Both the position numbers and the translations under genes were made by a program. From the NCBI GenBank assembly GCA_036397095.1, contig DASWJQ010000160.1, positions 1-24,258 of the forward strand: a stretch of 24,258 nucleotides of DNA. Reading direction: 5' to 3'. The notes beneath the pieces are model-generated. The model saw only the letters and a list, made by a program, of their open reading frames with translations. It was not told the DNA's origin and searched no databases. The stretch's first letter is position 1, and each line of letters opens with the position of its first letter. Positions 12,934-20,618 of the stretch are shown here, one piece after another. This stretch comes from DASWJQ01 sp036397095. Lineage in GTDB: Bacteria; Chloroflexota; Anaerolineae; Anaerolineales; E44-bin32.

Positions 12934-15612
12934 CTACTCCAGCAATGCCAGTTGGCGGGCTCTGGCGGCGGCCTCCGTCCGGTTGGTCACGCCCAGCTTG
13001 CCGTAGATATTGGCGCTGTGCTTCTTGACTGTGCCGACAGAGATCACCAGCCGCTCGCCGATTTCCCGGTTAGTTAGCCCGGCGGCCATCAGCTGCAGCA
13101 CCTCTAGCTCGCGTTTCGTTAGAGGCTCGGGGATGGGCTTGCTTCCGCCGGTAGGGATCAGGGCGCGATCGTCGAACGCGGCCAGCAATCGTTCAACTTC
13201 TTGCGGCATGACCTGCCGCTTGCGGGCCTGCTGCAGCAGCCAGGCAAAGGGCATCCCCAAGTCGACAAAGCTCCGGGTGTAGCCTTCGGGCTGAGCCCCG
13301 CGCAGGGCCCGCTCAAGGCAGGCCAGCGCGGCCGACTCGTCGCCGAGCGCCCAGTGGGTCTGGGCGAGCAGCGCCAGCGCCGGCCAGCAGACCCCCATCC
13401 GACCCTCTTGTTGTGCACTGCCTTCGAGCCTCTCAAGCATGGCCAGAGCACGTATCAGATTGGACCGGTCGCTGACGGTCAAGAGCGTGCGAGCAATCCC
13501 CAGCAGGGCCGGCTCATGATCGGGTCGTGTTTCCAGTTCTCCTGACTCAAGCGCTGCCTGCGCCCTTTGAATGGCGTGCCCGGTTCGGCCGTCGGCCAGC
13601 CAGGAGTCAAGCAAGAGCTTCTCATACTTCGACCGCCATTCGGGGAAATCCGCCCGCTCGATCATGGGCTGTGCTTGTTCCAGGTGCGAGGCAGCAGCCA
13701 GGCTGTCTTGCCCCGCCAAGGCCAGCCGGGCGGATAGCAGATGGCCGGCGATTAGGCTGCGGACATCCCCACCAAGTTCGGCCCGTTGCATGCCTCGTTC
13801 TAGGTAGGCCGACGCAGCTGCCAGGTCATTCCATTCGTACAGGATTTCGCCATGTCGAATCCATGCCCAGCCCAGAATCGGCAAGGGAAGGGTCCCCCAA
13901 CTGGACGGTTCCTGGCTGATGGCAATGGCTTGCTCCCAATAGCCGGCGGCCTGGTGCAGCCGGCCCCTGCCTGAACTCAAATCGGCCAGGGCGCCGTAGG
14001 CATGGACCCCATGGAACCGGATCGGCGTATCCAGGGCCAAATCCAAGGCACGCAGGTAATGCTGGCGGGCGTCCTGCCAGCGCCCAATCTGGCGGTACGT
14101 GTCGCCCATCGCCAAGTTAATCATCTCGCGAAAGTAGATGTCATCCTCGGGCAACTGGCTAGAGGCAAGGTTGCCGTATTTCTCGGCGGCTTCTACGTCG
14201 TTCTGCATACAGGCGCTGGCGCAGCGGAATGCCGTGAGCATCGCCCGGGCCCGGTTGGCCTCTTCCGTCTCCAACCCGGCGATAAGTTGTTCGGCGGTCT
14301 GCAGCTTGCCAAAGGCGCCTTCGAAGTCCCCTGACGTCGCCAAGTAGGCCGCATGCAGCAGCGCCAGGAGCGGATGATCGGTTAGCCAATCGGGGGGCAC
14401 ACTGTCCAACCACCGGCGGACGGTGTTCAACTCGCCCATTGTGATTTTGACCGAGAAGTAGCGCAGGCCGACGTCGATCACGAGATCCTGGTCTTCGGCC
14501 GCAACCGCATGCTGGAAGGCTTGATCGGGATAATCGTTTTCTAGGTACCAGCGGGCAGCGCGGCCGTGCAGCCCGGGCAGCTCGTCCGGACGGCGCCGTC
14601 TAAGTTCTGCCCGCAGGAAGTCAGCGAAGAGTGGGTGATAACGGAACCACTGGCGTTGGCTGTCCACTGGCTGCAGGAACAGGTTCTGGCGCTCGAGACC
14701 TTCGAGCAACGCCTGGGCATCCGCTCGGCCACTAACGGCCTGGCACAAGCTGGCGCACAGCTGGTCAAGCAGGCAGGTCTGAATCAGGAAGGCCTGCGTC
14801 TGCGCAGGAACCAGCGCCAACACGTCGGTCTCAAGGAAGTCGGCCAAGTAGCGCTGCTCGCCGCTGAGTTGCTCGGCGGGTCGGTCACCGTCGCCCCGCT
14901 GCTGGAGCCCCACCGCCGCCAGCTGAAGGCCGGCTGCCCAACCCTCGACTCTGCTCTGCAACTGGTGCAGCCCGTCCTGCGTCAGAGTTAGGCCAAACCG
15001 ATCATGAAGGAAAGCGGCGGCTGCGTCGTTGTCAAAGCGAAGATCGTCAGTTGCCAGTTCGAGGAGTTGTCCATGGGCCCGGTAACTCGCAAGCGGCAGC
15101 GGCGGTTCAATCCGAGTGCTCAGGACAATGTGCAGTTTGGGCGGTAGGTGATCGATTATGTATGTCAACGCCTGATGAATGGAAGGCTCCATGATCTGGT
15201 GGTAGTCGTCCAAGACGAGGGCCTGATGGTCCGTCAGCGAGCTGGCCTGGTTGACAAAGGCCTGCCGTGTGGCTTGCAGGTCTGGCTGTTGCGCTCCCAG
15301 GAGCAAGTCCAAGGGACTTTCATCCAACTGGGGGTTGATCTGGCGCCAAGCCGCCAACAGGTAGCGAAAGAAGCGCTCTGGATCATCGTCATCCGATTCC
15401 AGCGTCAACCAGGCAACCGGCCAATCGGCCTGACGGCTCCACTCGGCCAGCAGAGTAGTCTTGCCATAACCAGCTTGCGCCGAAACCAACGTTAACCGGT
15501 GCCGGGTGACGCCAGCATCGAGTTTGGCTATCAAGTCTGGCCGATTAACGGCGCCAAGCGGGCTCTCGGGAATGATTAGCTTGGTTGCCAGGAGCGCTTG
15601 CTGCATGTCCAT
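12934..15612 (-). CDS. MalT-type large ATP-binding LuxR-family transcriptional regulator
   Basis: This 892-residue regulator has the three-part STAND/LAL layout. The N-terminal ATPase has Walker A SAQAGYGKTT around residues 44-53 and a likely Walker B in LVLDDYH. A long TPR-like helical array (about 330-810) follows, rich in repeats such as ALDLALD, ALERALR and AALESGELE. The C-terminal LuxR helix-turn-helix has LTKRELEVLQLMAAGLTNREIGERLVIS, then VGTVKKHSANIYGKLGVTNRTEA. Such proteins act as ATP-dependent, effector-binding activators; MalT senses maltotriose. The effector here is unknown. Start codons at 15612 and 15606 are both possible (M-D-M); 15612 has AAGG four bases upstream. Nearby candidate targets are the SemiSWEET/monooxygenase pair and the divergent lipoprotein. 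Confidence 0.95.
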   Translation of the reverse strand: MDMQQALLATKLIIPESPLGAVNRPDLIAKLDAGVTRHRLTLVSAQAGYGKTTLLAEWSRQADWPVAWLTLESDDDDPERFFRYLLAAWRQINPQLDESPLDLLLGAQQPDLQATRQAFVNQASSLTDHQALVLDDYHQIMEPSIHQALTYIIDHLPPKLHIVLSTRIEPPLPLASYRAHGQLLELATDDLRFDNDAAAAFLHDRFGLTLTQDGLHQLQSRVEGWAAGLQLAAVGLQQRGDGDRPAEQLSGEQRYLADFLETDVLALVPAQTQAFLIQTCLLDQLCASLCQAVSGRADAQALLEGLERQNLFLQPVDSQRQWFRYHPLFADFLRAELRRRRPDELPGLHGRAARWYLENDYPDQAFQHAVAAEDQDLVIDVGLRYFSVKITMGELNTVRRWLDSVPPDWLTDHPLLALLHAAYLATSGDFEGAFGKLQTAEQLIAGLETEEANRARAMLTAFRCASACMQNDVEAAEKYGNLASSQLPEDDIYFREMINLAMGDTYRQIGRWQDARQHYLRALDLALDTPIRFHGVHAYGALADLSSGRGRLHQAAGYWEQAIAISQEPSSWGTLPLPILGWAWIRHGEILYEWNDLAAASAYLERGMQRAELGGDVRSLIAGHLLSARLALAGQDSLAAASHLEQAQPMIERADFPEWRSKYEKLLLDSWLADGRTGHAIQRAQAALESGELETRPDHEPALLGIARTLLTVSDRSNLIRALAMLERLEGSAQQEGRMGVCWPALALLAQTHWALGDESAALACLERALRGAQPEGYTRSFVDLGMPFAWLLQQARKRQVMPQEVERLLAAFDDRALIPTGGSKPIPEPLTKRELEVLQLMAAGLTNREIGERLVISVGTVKKHSANIYGKLGVTNRTEAAARARQLALLE

Positions 15613-15747
15613 TACCTTGCGGGCACACTGCGACCAGGTTTGGCTGCCGTCTGGGGCCCGGGATGCAAACCCTGGCCGGATCCTCCTTCTTATCAAGCAG
15701 CCTAGGGCGACTCTACCATGTGCCCGCTTGTGCGGCACCCGGGCATC

Positions 15748-15776
15748 TTGTACACCCGACCGGAAAGGCGGATAAT
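15748..15776 (+). promoter_or_regulatory. Candidate promoter of the lipoprotein gene
   Basis: TTGTAC (15748-15753) and GATAAT (15771-15776) are 17 bases apart. The -10 box lies in an AT-rich patch that stands out from its surroundings. It implies a leader of about 245 bases containing the 15849-15878 hairpin. Confidence 0.45.
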
Positions 15777-15848
15777 TTATCGAATCGCCGGCGCCTTTGC
15801 CCCTTCGCTCCCCTCCGGACGGTTAGACCCAACTCACGGAAGCTGCCA

Positions 15849-15878
15849 GCGCCAGCCAGCCGTTGCCAGCGCTGGCGT
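15849..15878 (+). repeat. GCCAGC-rich stem-loop, upstream copy of a pair flanking the lipoprotein gene
   Basis: GCGCCAGC (15849-15856) can pair with GCTGGCGT (15871-15878), with one G-T pair, around a 14-base loop. A competing palindrome GCCAGCGCTGGC lies at 15865-15876. The first 13 bases, GCGCCAGCCAGCC, recur exactly at 17286-17298 in the hairpin after the same gene. Confidence 0.5.
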
Positions 15879-16029
15879 CTCCAGGGCCCTTTGTCACACT
15901 TCGGGGGCGGTCAGCGTTAGGTAGAGGCGCCAGTTGACCCGGGCGATGCCGGCTTGCACGAGGGCGTCGGATCGGGCGGGGCGTGTCTGCAAGTTGGGTG
16001 GATTCGCCGAGAGCTAAGGAGGAGAGCGG

Positions 16030-17274
16030 ATGCGTATGCTTCGAATCGGATGGACGATATCGATTGTCCTGGCATTTATTTTAGCGGCTTGCGGCCCGAC
16101 GACGGCGACCCCGACCGTCGTTCACACAGCGACACCCGGTTCCCCTGCGTATACTCAGGGGGTCCACGATTGTTCGACCGCCGCGCTCGCCATTGGGCCG
16201 GCTCCGATCGAGCCGGCCGCTGGCTGCGACAGTTGGCAGGCAAACCGTTATGAGCGGCCGTTCAATTCGATCGACCAGGACGAATACCTGCCTCATATCG
16301 ACTTGGAACGCGCCGAGCTTGGCCAGGTGGCCAACTGGACCTTCCTGCGAATCTACTTGCACGATGTTGCACCCGAGGGTGGTGATCTGCCCGGGATCTA
16401 CGGGGCCGAGTTCGACTTGGACCAAGATGGGCGAGGCGATGTCCAGGTGCTTGCGATGGCCCCCGACGAGATGGCAGCTACCGCGTGGTCGGTCATGGGC
16501 GTCCAGCTATGGCGGGACAGCGACAACGATGTCGGAAGTCTTACTCCTTTGCAACCGGACGAGCCGGACGAGACCAACGGTTATGACGAGCTGATCTTCG
16601 ATCAGGGACAGGGCGACGATCCCGACCTGGCATGGGCTCGAGCGACCTTCGACCAGCCGGCGCTGGTAGAGATTGCCTTCAAAACGTCGGCGCTTGATTT
16701 TGATGCCGTGTTCGAGTGGTGGGTTTGGGCCGACGCCGGCGTCGGTGATCCGGCGGCGTTTGACTATCACGATGCCTACCTGTTGGAGCAAGCCGGAGAA
16801 CCGTTCCAGGTGTCTGAGTTCTTTCCGGCCGATGAGATTGCGGCCGTCGACAACAGCTGTGTTGCCCTGTGGGGTGCTCCACCTTCGGATGATCCCAGGC
16901 TGTGCGTGAATGACCCGGATTTCCCGACACCGACACCGAGCGGCAGTACAACACCGGACAGCACGCCGACGGAGACGGCGACCGTCGTCGACGAAACCGG
17001 GACACCGTCCCCGACGCCGACCCCCAGCAATACACCCACCTCAACCTGGACGGTGATCATCCCCAGCGCCACACTCACACCCTCGAACACGCCGCCGCCG
17101 ACGGCCACCGAGTGTATCAATCCGTTCACGGGCGGCCCATGTGTAACGCCGTCACCGTCGCCGGTGCCGACCAACACGCCTACCCGACCGCCGCCAGTAA
17201 CCTCGACTCCAACCGTCTGTCTTGGCCCAACCGGCGGCCCGTGCACGCCATCTCCAGCCGGTGTGCCTAACTAG
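16030..17274 (+). CDS. Secreted lipoprotein with Thr/Pro-rich C-terminal tail
   Basis: The 414-residue protein starts with a type II signal peptide: basic RMLRIG, a hydrophobic core, then the lipobox LAAC with Cys21 as the lipidated residue. A short Thr-rich linker (TTATPTVVHTATPG) leads to a globular part of about 250 residues. This part is acidic, with Asp-rich calcium-binding-like stretches (DLDQDGRGD, DSDNDVG) and repeated Trp. From about residue 297 on there is a low-complexity Thr/Pro/Ser tail of the TPTPS type common in Chloroflexota surface proteins. It holds two similar cysteine units, CINPFTGGPCVTP and CLGPTGGPCTP. AAGGAGGAG precedes the ATG. I do not recognise the globular domain; its role on the cell surface is unknown. 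Confidence 0.88.
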   Translation: MRMLRIGWTISIVLAFILAACGPTTATPTVVHTATPGSPAYTQGVHDCSTAALAIGPAPIEPAAGCDSWQANRYERPFNSIDQDEYLPHIDLERAELGQVANWTFLRIYLHDVAPEGGDLPGIYGAEFDLDQDGRGDVQVLAMAPDEMAATAWSVMGVQLWRDSDNDVGSLTPLQPDEPDETNGYDELIFDQGQGDDPDLAWARATFDQPALVEIAFKTSALDFDAVFEWWVWADAGVGDPAAFDYHDAYLLEQAGEPFQVSEFFPADEIAAVDNSCVALWGAPPSDDPRLCVNDPDFPTPTPSGSTTPDSTPTETATVVDETGTPSPTPTPSNTPTSTWTVIIPSATLTPSNTPPPTATECINPFTGGPCVTPSPSPVPTNTPTRPPPVTSTPTVCLGPTGGPCTPSPAGVPN

Positions 17275-17284
17275 CCACCCAAAC

Positions 17285-17319
17285 CGGCGCCAGCCAGCCT
17301 ACCTCCAGGTGGCTGGCGC
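17285..17319 (+). terminator. Strong stem-loop after the lipoprotein gene (possible terminator)
   Basis: A perfect 11-bp stem, GGCGCCAGCCA (17285-17295) with TGGCTGGCGCC (17309-17319), has a 13-base loop and begins ten bases after the stop codon. No T tract follows, so it may stabilise the mRNA 3' end or terminate non-canonically. It shares a 13-base arm with the hairpin at 15849. Confidence 0.5.
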
Positions 17320-17378
17320 CAGGCCCGAAGGGGATTTAGAGTAGGGGAACCTACCTATGCGGCGGAGCCCGTCAAAAC

Positions 17379-17900
17379 ATGTATCAAGGTGAGAAGACCA
17401 CACTCCGGCCGGTTGAGCAGGCCGATCTGCCCCTGTTGGAGTCGTGGACAAACGACCTCCAGGTCCAGGGTCCCTTCAACACCTTTGGGCTGGAAGGCAA
17501 GCAAGGCAAGCAGGCCGACTTCGCCAAGAGCGGCTTCCTCGGTCAGGATCAAGGGATGCTGCTCGTGATCGCCGAGGACAAGGTGGTCGGCATGGTCGCC
17601 TACCGCCCGGCAATCTATGGCCCCCACCGGGCGGCCTGGGCTTATGCCATCGGTGTGCACATCGTGCCGGAGGCCCGGGGCCAGGGCTTGGGCGCCGAAG
17701 CACAGTCGTTGCTGGCCTCCTACCTGTTTGATACCTACCCGATCAACAGGGTTGAGGCCGAGACCGATGTCGAGAATGTGGCTGAGCAGCGCGCTCTTGA
17801 GAAGGCGGGCTTCCAACGCGAAGGCGTCTTGCGCGGCGCACAGTGGCGCGCCGGCGCCTGGCATGATCTGGCGGTCTTCAGCAAGCTGCGCGGGGAGTAG
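17379..17900 (+). CDS. GNAT-family N-acetyltransferase (RimJ-like)
   Basis: The 173-residue product has the full GNAT order. The opening is TLRPVEQADLPLLESWTND. Strands around LLVIAEDKVVGMVAYR follow, then IGVHIVPEARGQGLGAEAQ, which holds the acetyl-CoA pyrophosphate loop (R-G-Q-G-L-G). The C-terminal RVEAETDVENVAEQRALEKAGFQREGVLR matches the NxxAxxxxEKxGFxxEG block, ending in WHDLAVFSKL. It would acetylate an amine (protein N-terminus, antibiotic or metabolite); the acceptor is not predictable. ATG at 17379 gives the usual family N-terminus, although the ribosome binding site (GGCGGAG, 11 bases away) is imperfect. The hairpin after the lipoprotein separates the two genes. Confidence 0.93.
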   Translation: MYQGEKTTLRPVEQADLPLLESWTNDLQVQGPFNTFGLEGKQGKQADFAKSGFLGQDQGMLLVIAEDKVVGMVAYRPAIYGPHRAAWAYAIGVHIVPEARGQGLGAEAQSLLASYLFDTYPINRVEAETDVENVAEQRALEKAGFQREGVLRGAQWRAGAWHDLAVFSKLRGE

Positions 17901-18020
17901 CTGGAGACTTGGACAGGCGTAAGGCGGGTGGCGGTCATGTGGCTGGTGCCGGATCGGCGCTTCGAGCCCTGCGCCGCCGCGCCGGAGGGCTTTGCCTGAC
18001 CACCCGAGAACCGGGCGAGT

Positions 18021-18606
18021 GTGAACGCGGCGAACCAAGTCGAGTTTGTTGGGACGAAGGTTGAGATTGGCGCCGGATCTGAGCGTGCGCTGGTCGTCCT
18101 GGTTCCACAGGCCGAACCGCACTCGACCTGTGCCTGATCCACGCTCCGCCCAAAGCTGAGGGTCCGGGCCCACATCACGATCAACCATCCATTTCGACCG
18201 GGTGCTGAACCCGGCCCAAGTGATTTCGAGCGGCTGCACTTGATGTTTCAGGCATTTGCCGAGCTGGCTACCTCCCTACGGCCAGTCGCAACCTGGACCG
18301 ACGTTGTGTACATGCCACCCGAGCCGGAGGACACTTTCCGCCGGTGGATCGGTGTGGTTGCCGAAGCCTTCCCCGTTTCACCGGTTTGCGGCGGAATCCG
18401 CCCGGGGTTCATGCGCAGCTGAGTGCGGCCGACGCGATCGAAGGGGATGACCAGCAGATCCACCGCTGCGCCAGCGCCTGCATGAATCCAGGCCCATCCG
18501 AGCTGGCGCCGACGCATTGTGGTTGCTCTGGTATCGGACTGGCCGCTGGCTGCCCCAGGTCTCATTCCCGCTTGGTGGGTTGAAGACCACGGCGGGGATG
18601 CCTTAA
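18021..18606 (+). pseudogene. Decayed 2'-5' RNA ligase-like (2H phosphoesterase) gene
   Basis: Reading three frames in sequence recovers a whole family member. Frame A begins near GTG 18021 or later and reads SERALVVLVPQAEP, then an in-frame TGA (18135-18137), then RAHITINHPFRPGAE with the first H-x-T motif (HIT), and later DVVYMPPEPEDTFRRW and VAEAFPVSPVCGG. Near 18395-18405 the frame shifts to HAQLSAADAIEGD, where the second H-x-T is HAQ. Near 18445-18460 it shifts again to LRQRLHESRPI, ADALWLLWYRTGRWLPQ and VSFPLG, ending at TAA 18604-18606. Total span is about 195 codons, the usual length of these proteins. One stop, two frameshifts and the loss of the second catalytic Thr argue for real decay over sequencing error. 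Family assignment rests on motif reading alone. Confidence 0.72.
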
Positions 18607-18659
18607 GATGGGGACCAAGGGCTGACGGCATCTGGCGAAGGAGTGTCACCATAGACCGC

Positions 18660-19295
18660 GTGGATCGTTCCCAAGCTCTGCATCGTCGCGCCCTCGTTTT
18701 GGAGTGGATCACGACGATCTGGAATGTTGTCGAGGCATTGGTCGCGATTGGGGCGGGTCTGCTGGCCCGCAGCGTTGCCCTGCTTGCCTTTGGCCTGGAC
18801 AGCTTGATCGAAGTGCTTTCAGCCGGTGCCGTCCTGTGGCGTTTGCTGTCGGTTGGGCCGTCGGCGCCTGCGAAGCATCAGGAGCAGGCTGAAGCAGTTG
18901 CCCTGAGAGTTGTCGGCATCACCTTCTTCCTGCTGGCCGGCTACATACTGGTGAGCGCCACCACTTCGTTGATTGGGCGGCAGGCGCCCGAGGCTTCGAT
19001 GCTGGGCTTGGGCCTGTCGATTGCTTCCCTGGTGGTGATGCCGGGCCTGGCGTTCGCCAAGCAGCGTACGGCGCACCAGATGGCAAGCAAGTCGCTGGCG
19101 GCCGACGCAGTCGAAACTTGGGTCTGCGCCTACCTGTCGGCCTCGCTGCTGGCAGGCATTGGCCTGAACCACTTCCTCGGCTGGTGGTGGGCCGACCCGG
19201 CGGCGGCGTTGGTGATGGTCCCCTTCGTGCTCTGGCAGGGGAGGGCAGCGCTGCGCGAAGCCAGCGAGGGTCATGAGGAAAATGAGGATGGATGA
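18660..19295 (+). CDS. Cation diffusion facilitator-like membrane protein with altered metal site
   Basis: The product is about 211 residues, six membrane segments and no C-terminal cytoplasmic domain, so it is a short CDF-like protein. Helix 2 carries FGLDSLIEVLSAG, equivalent to the metal-binding SxxD block, and helix 5 carries AADAVETWVCAYLSA, equivalent to the ADxxHxxxD block. Compared with YiiP (Asp45, Asp49, His153, Asp157) the ligands read Asp47, Glu51, Glu152 and Cys156. A zinc or iron efflux role is therefore less certain than in canonical CDFs. The start is uncertain. GTG 18660 is the only common start codon near the family N-terminus, but AAGGAG at 18638-18643 is better spaced for an ATA at 18651. 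The 3' end of the preceding pseudogene lies 53 bases upstream. Confidence 0.8.
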   Translation: MDRSQALHRRALVLEWITTIWNVVEALVAIGAGLLARSVALLAFGLDSLIEVLSAGAVLWRLLSVGPSAPAKHQEQAEAVALRVVGITFFLLAGYILVSATTSLIGRQAPEASMLGLGLSIASLVVMPGLAFAKQRTAHQMASKSLAADAVETWVCAYLSASLLAGIGLNHFLGWWWADPAAALVMVPFVLWQGRAALREASEGHEENEDG

Positions 19296-19370
19296 GGCAA
19301 AGAAGTTCCTGGGCTGGCCAAAATGGTCCATGGCCTGGGCCTCGAGCTACCACCCTGTGGGCCAAAGGCC

Positions 19371-19934
19371 ATGACGCTGAACCGGCCCGCCAATTTGCAG
19401 ACGGAGCGACTTCATCTGCGACCATTCCGGAAGGAAGACGCCGAGACCGTGGCCGAGCTGTGTGGTGCCCGGGAAATTGCTGAAACCACCGCCAGGATTC
19501 CACACCCTTACGACCTCTCGATGGCTGAGGCTTGGATTGCCAGCCAGCCAGCGGAACTCAAGCGTGAGGAGGCGGTGACCTTCGCGATCGAGCATTCCCA
19601 ATCGGGCTCATTGATCGGCGCAATCGGTCTCCATTTCGATCGAACCAACCGGCTGGCTGAGGCTGGTTATTGGATAGGTGTCCCGTACTGGAACCAGGGC
19701 TACTGCACGGAAGCTTTGCGGGCCATACTTGCCTACGGCTTCGGGTACTGGGGGATGCAGCGGATCCAGGCACGCCACATGACCAAGAACCCCTCGTCTG
19801 GCCGGGTGATGGTCAAAGCCGGCATGAAGCTCGAAGGAATTCTGCGTCAATCGATTTACCGCTGGGAGCGGTATGAGGATGCCGCCATCTACGCCGTGCT
19901 GCGAGAGGAGCTCACGCTCGAGGAGCCCCGATAG
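19371..19934 (+). CDS. GNAT-family N-acetyltransferase, RimJ/RimL type
   Basis: The 187-residue product matches RimJ-like acetyltransferases. TERLHLRPFRKEDAETVAEL is the N-terminal strand and helix. GYWIGVPYWNQGYCTEALRAIL contains the family's acetyl-CoA-binding W-x-Q-G-Y-x-T-E-A block. RIQARHMTKNPSSGRVMVKAGMKLEGILRQ matches the NxxSxxVxxKxGMxxEG region, ending in YEDAAIYAVL. ATG 19371 is chosen because the family N-terminus follows at once; a start at 19323 would add 16 unrelated residues. AAAGG lies close upstream. It begins about 75 bases after the CDF-like gene on the same strand and may be co-transcribed. Substrate unknown; it differs clearly in sequence from the GNAT at 17379. Confidence 0.93.
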   Translation: MTLNRPANLQTERLHLRPFRKEDAETVAELCGAREIAETTARIPHPYDLSMAEAWIASQPAELKREEAVTFAIEHSQSGSLIGAIGLHFDRTNRLAEAGYWIGVPYWNQGYCTEALRAILAYGFGYWGMQRIQARHMTKNPSSGRVMVKAGMKLEGILRQSIYRWERYEDAAIYAVLREELTLEEPR

Positions 19935-20331
19935 GAATGCCGAACGCAGAAGACCGGGCATGGCGGGCGCCAACAAACGGGCGCGTACTTGGGCAGCACC
20001 GGGCAGCCCCAATACTGGGTTCATTAAGTACTGCCGACGCGGCGTACAACGCCCCCGGGCTCGACGTTGTCGAGACTCAACACCGAGCCGGGGAACCGGC
20101 TTGCACTTTCCCTGACCTGGCCCATCAGCCATAGCAACCCAACTGCCAGCGCCCAGTCGACGCCACGAACTCCCAGTCGATCCGATGGGCAACCCGAGCG
20201 ATGGCAACGGCCTGATGTGGCTTATCATGGATGGGATGGAGCTCATTGAAGGATAGAGACTCGGACTGATCGACGGGCAGCGCGGGAAGTGCTATGCTTT
20301 GGCCGCCAGCACGGTGAGAAGGAGCAAATCT
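19935..20331. other. Intergenic stretch without a recognisable gene
   Basis: These 397 bases hold no frame on either strand that I can assign to a family. A plausible promoter for the next gene lies at 20270-20298, and AAGGAG precedes the ATG at 20332. Open frames on the minus strand here have no convincing start or homologous pattern. Confidence 0.5.
20270..20298 (+). promoter_or_regulatory. Candidate promoter of the 92-residue protein gene
   Basis: TCGACG (20270-20275, four of six to consensus) and TATGCT (20293-20298, five of six to consensus) are 17 bases apart and end 33 bases before the start codon. Confidence 0.4.
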
Positions 20332-20610
20332 ATGCCACGATTCTTGGTCGAAGTACCCCACGAAGCCACGCTCGAGGCTTGCGAACTGGCCCTACGCCGC
20401 TTCTTAGAGAGCGGGTCACATTTTCTCACCAATGCCGACTGGGGCTGCGCTGATGAGACGCACAAGGCGTGGATGGTCGTGGACATGGAGAGCAAGGCGG
20501 CCGTGCACATGATGCTGCCAGCGGTCGACCGCCAGAGAGCGACGGTGGTCGAGCTGGAACGCTTCGACCCGCAAGACTTGGAGAAACTGCACCAGACCCA
20601 CCAGGACTAG
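20332..20610 (+). CDS. Small uncharacterised cytosolic protein
   Basis: This 92-residue protein has no signal peptide or membrane segment. It begins PRFLVEVPHEATLEAC, a beta strand followed by a helix, and later has SGSHFLTNADWGCADETHKAWMVV and a closing strand-helix around ATVVELERFDP. The size and the strand-helix-strand alternation resemble ferredoxin-like dimeric alpha-beta-barrel proteins (for example DUF4242 or muconolactone-isomerase-like), but I do not recognise a specific family. Conserved-looking His, Cys, Trp and Asp residues in HFLTNADWGCADETHKAW could form a ligand site. The ATG at 20332 has AAGGAG about eight bases upstream. It converges with the AlkZ-like gene, with only eight bases between stop codons. 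Confidence 0.75.
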   Translation: MPRFLVEVPHEATLEACELALRRFLESGSHFLTNADWGCADETHKAWMVVDMESKAAVHMMLPAVDRQRATVVELERFDPQDLEKLHQTHQD

Positions 20611-20618
20611 AGCTGGCC

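Larger units (their letters stand above)
15613..16029. other. Divergent intergenic region without a gene
   Basis: These 417 bases separate the LuxR regulator from the lipoprotein gene. I find a plausible plus-strand promoter at 15748-15776, a GCCAGC-rich hairpin at 15849-15878 and a strong AAGGAGGAG ribosome binding site just before 16030. A minus-strand AGAAGGAGG near 15683-15692 has no start codon at proper spacing. Frames here give no recognisable protein. Confidence 0.6.

Noticed and set aside
15683..15692. Minus-strand AGAAGGAGG as a ribosome binding site for a longer LuxR start
   Set aside because: No start codon in the right frame lies at a usable distance, and the family N-terminus begins at 15612.
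15900..16015. Minus-strand short frame ending in LTLTAPEV
   Set aside because: It reads protein-like over about 38 codons but has a stop just upstream, no start with a ribosome binding site and no known family.
17355..18239. Long minus-strand open frame of 294 codons
   Set aside because: It runs opposite the GNAT gene at 17379-17900 and the decayed 2H phosphoesterase. Its Pro/Arg/Gly-rich composition and lack of family pattern mark it as a GC-rich shadow frame.
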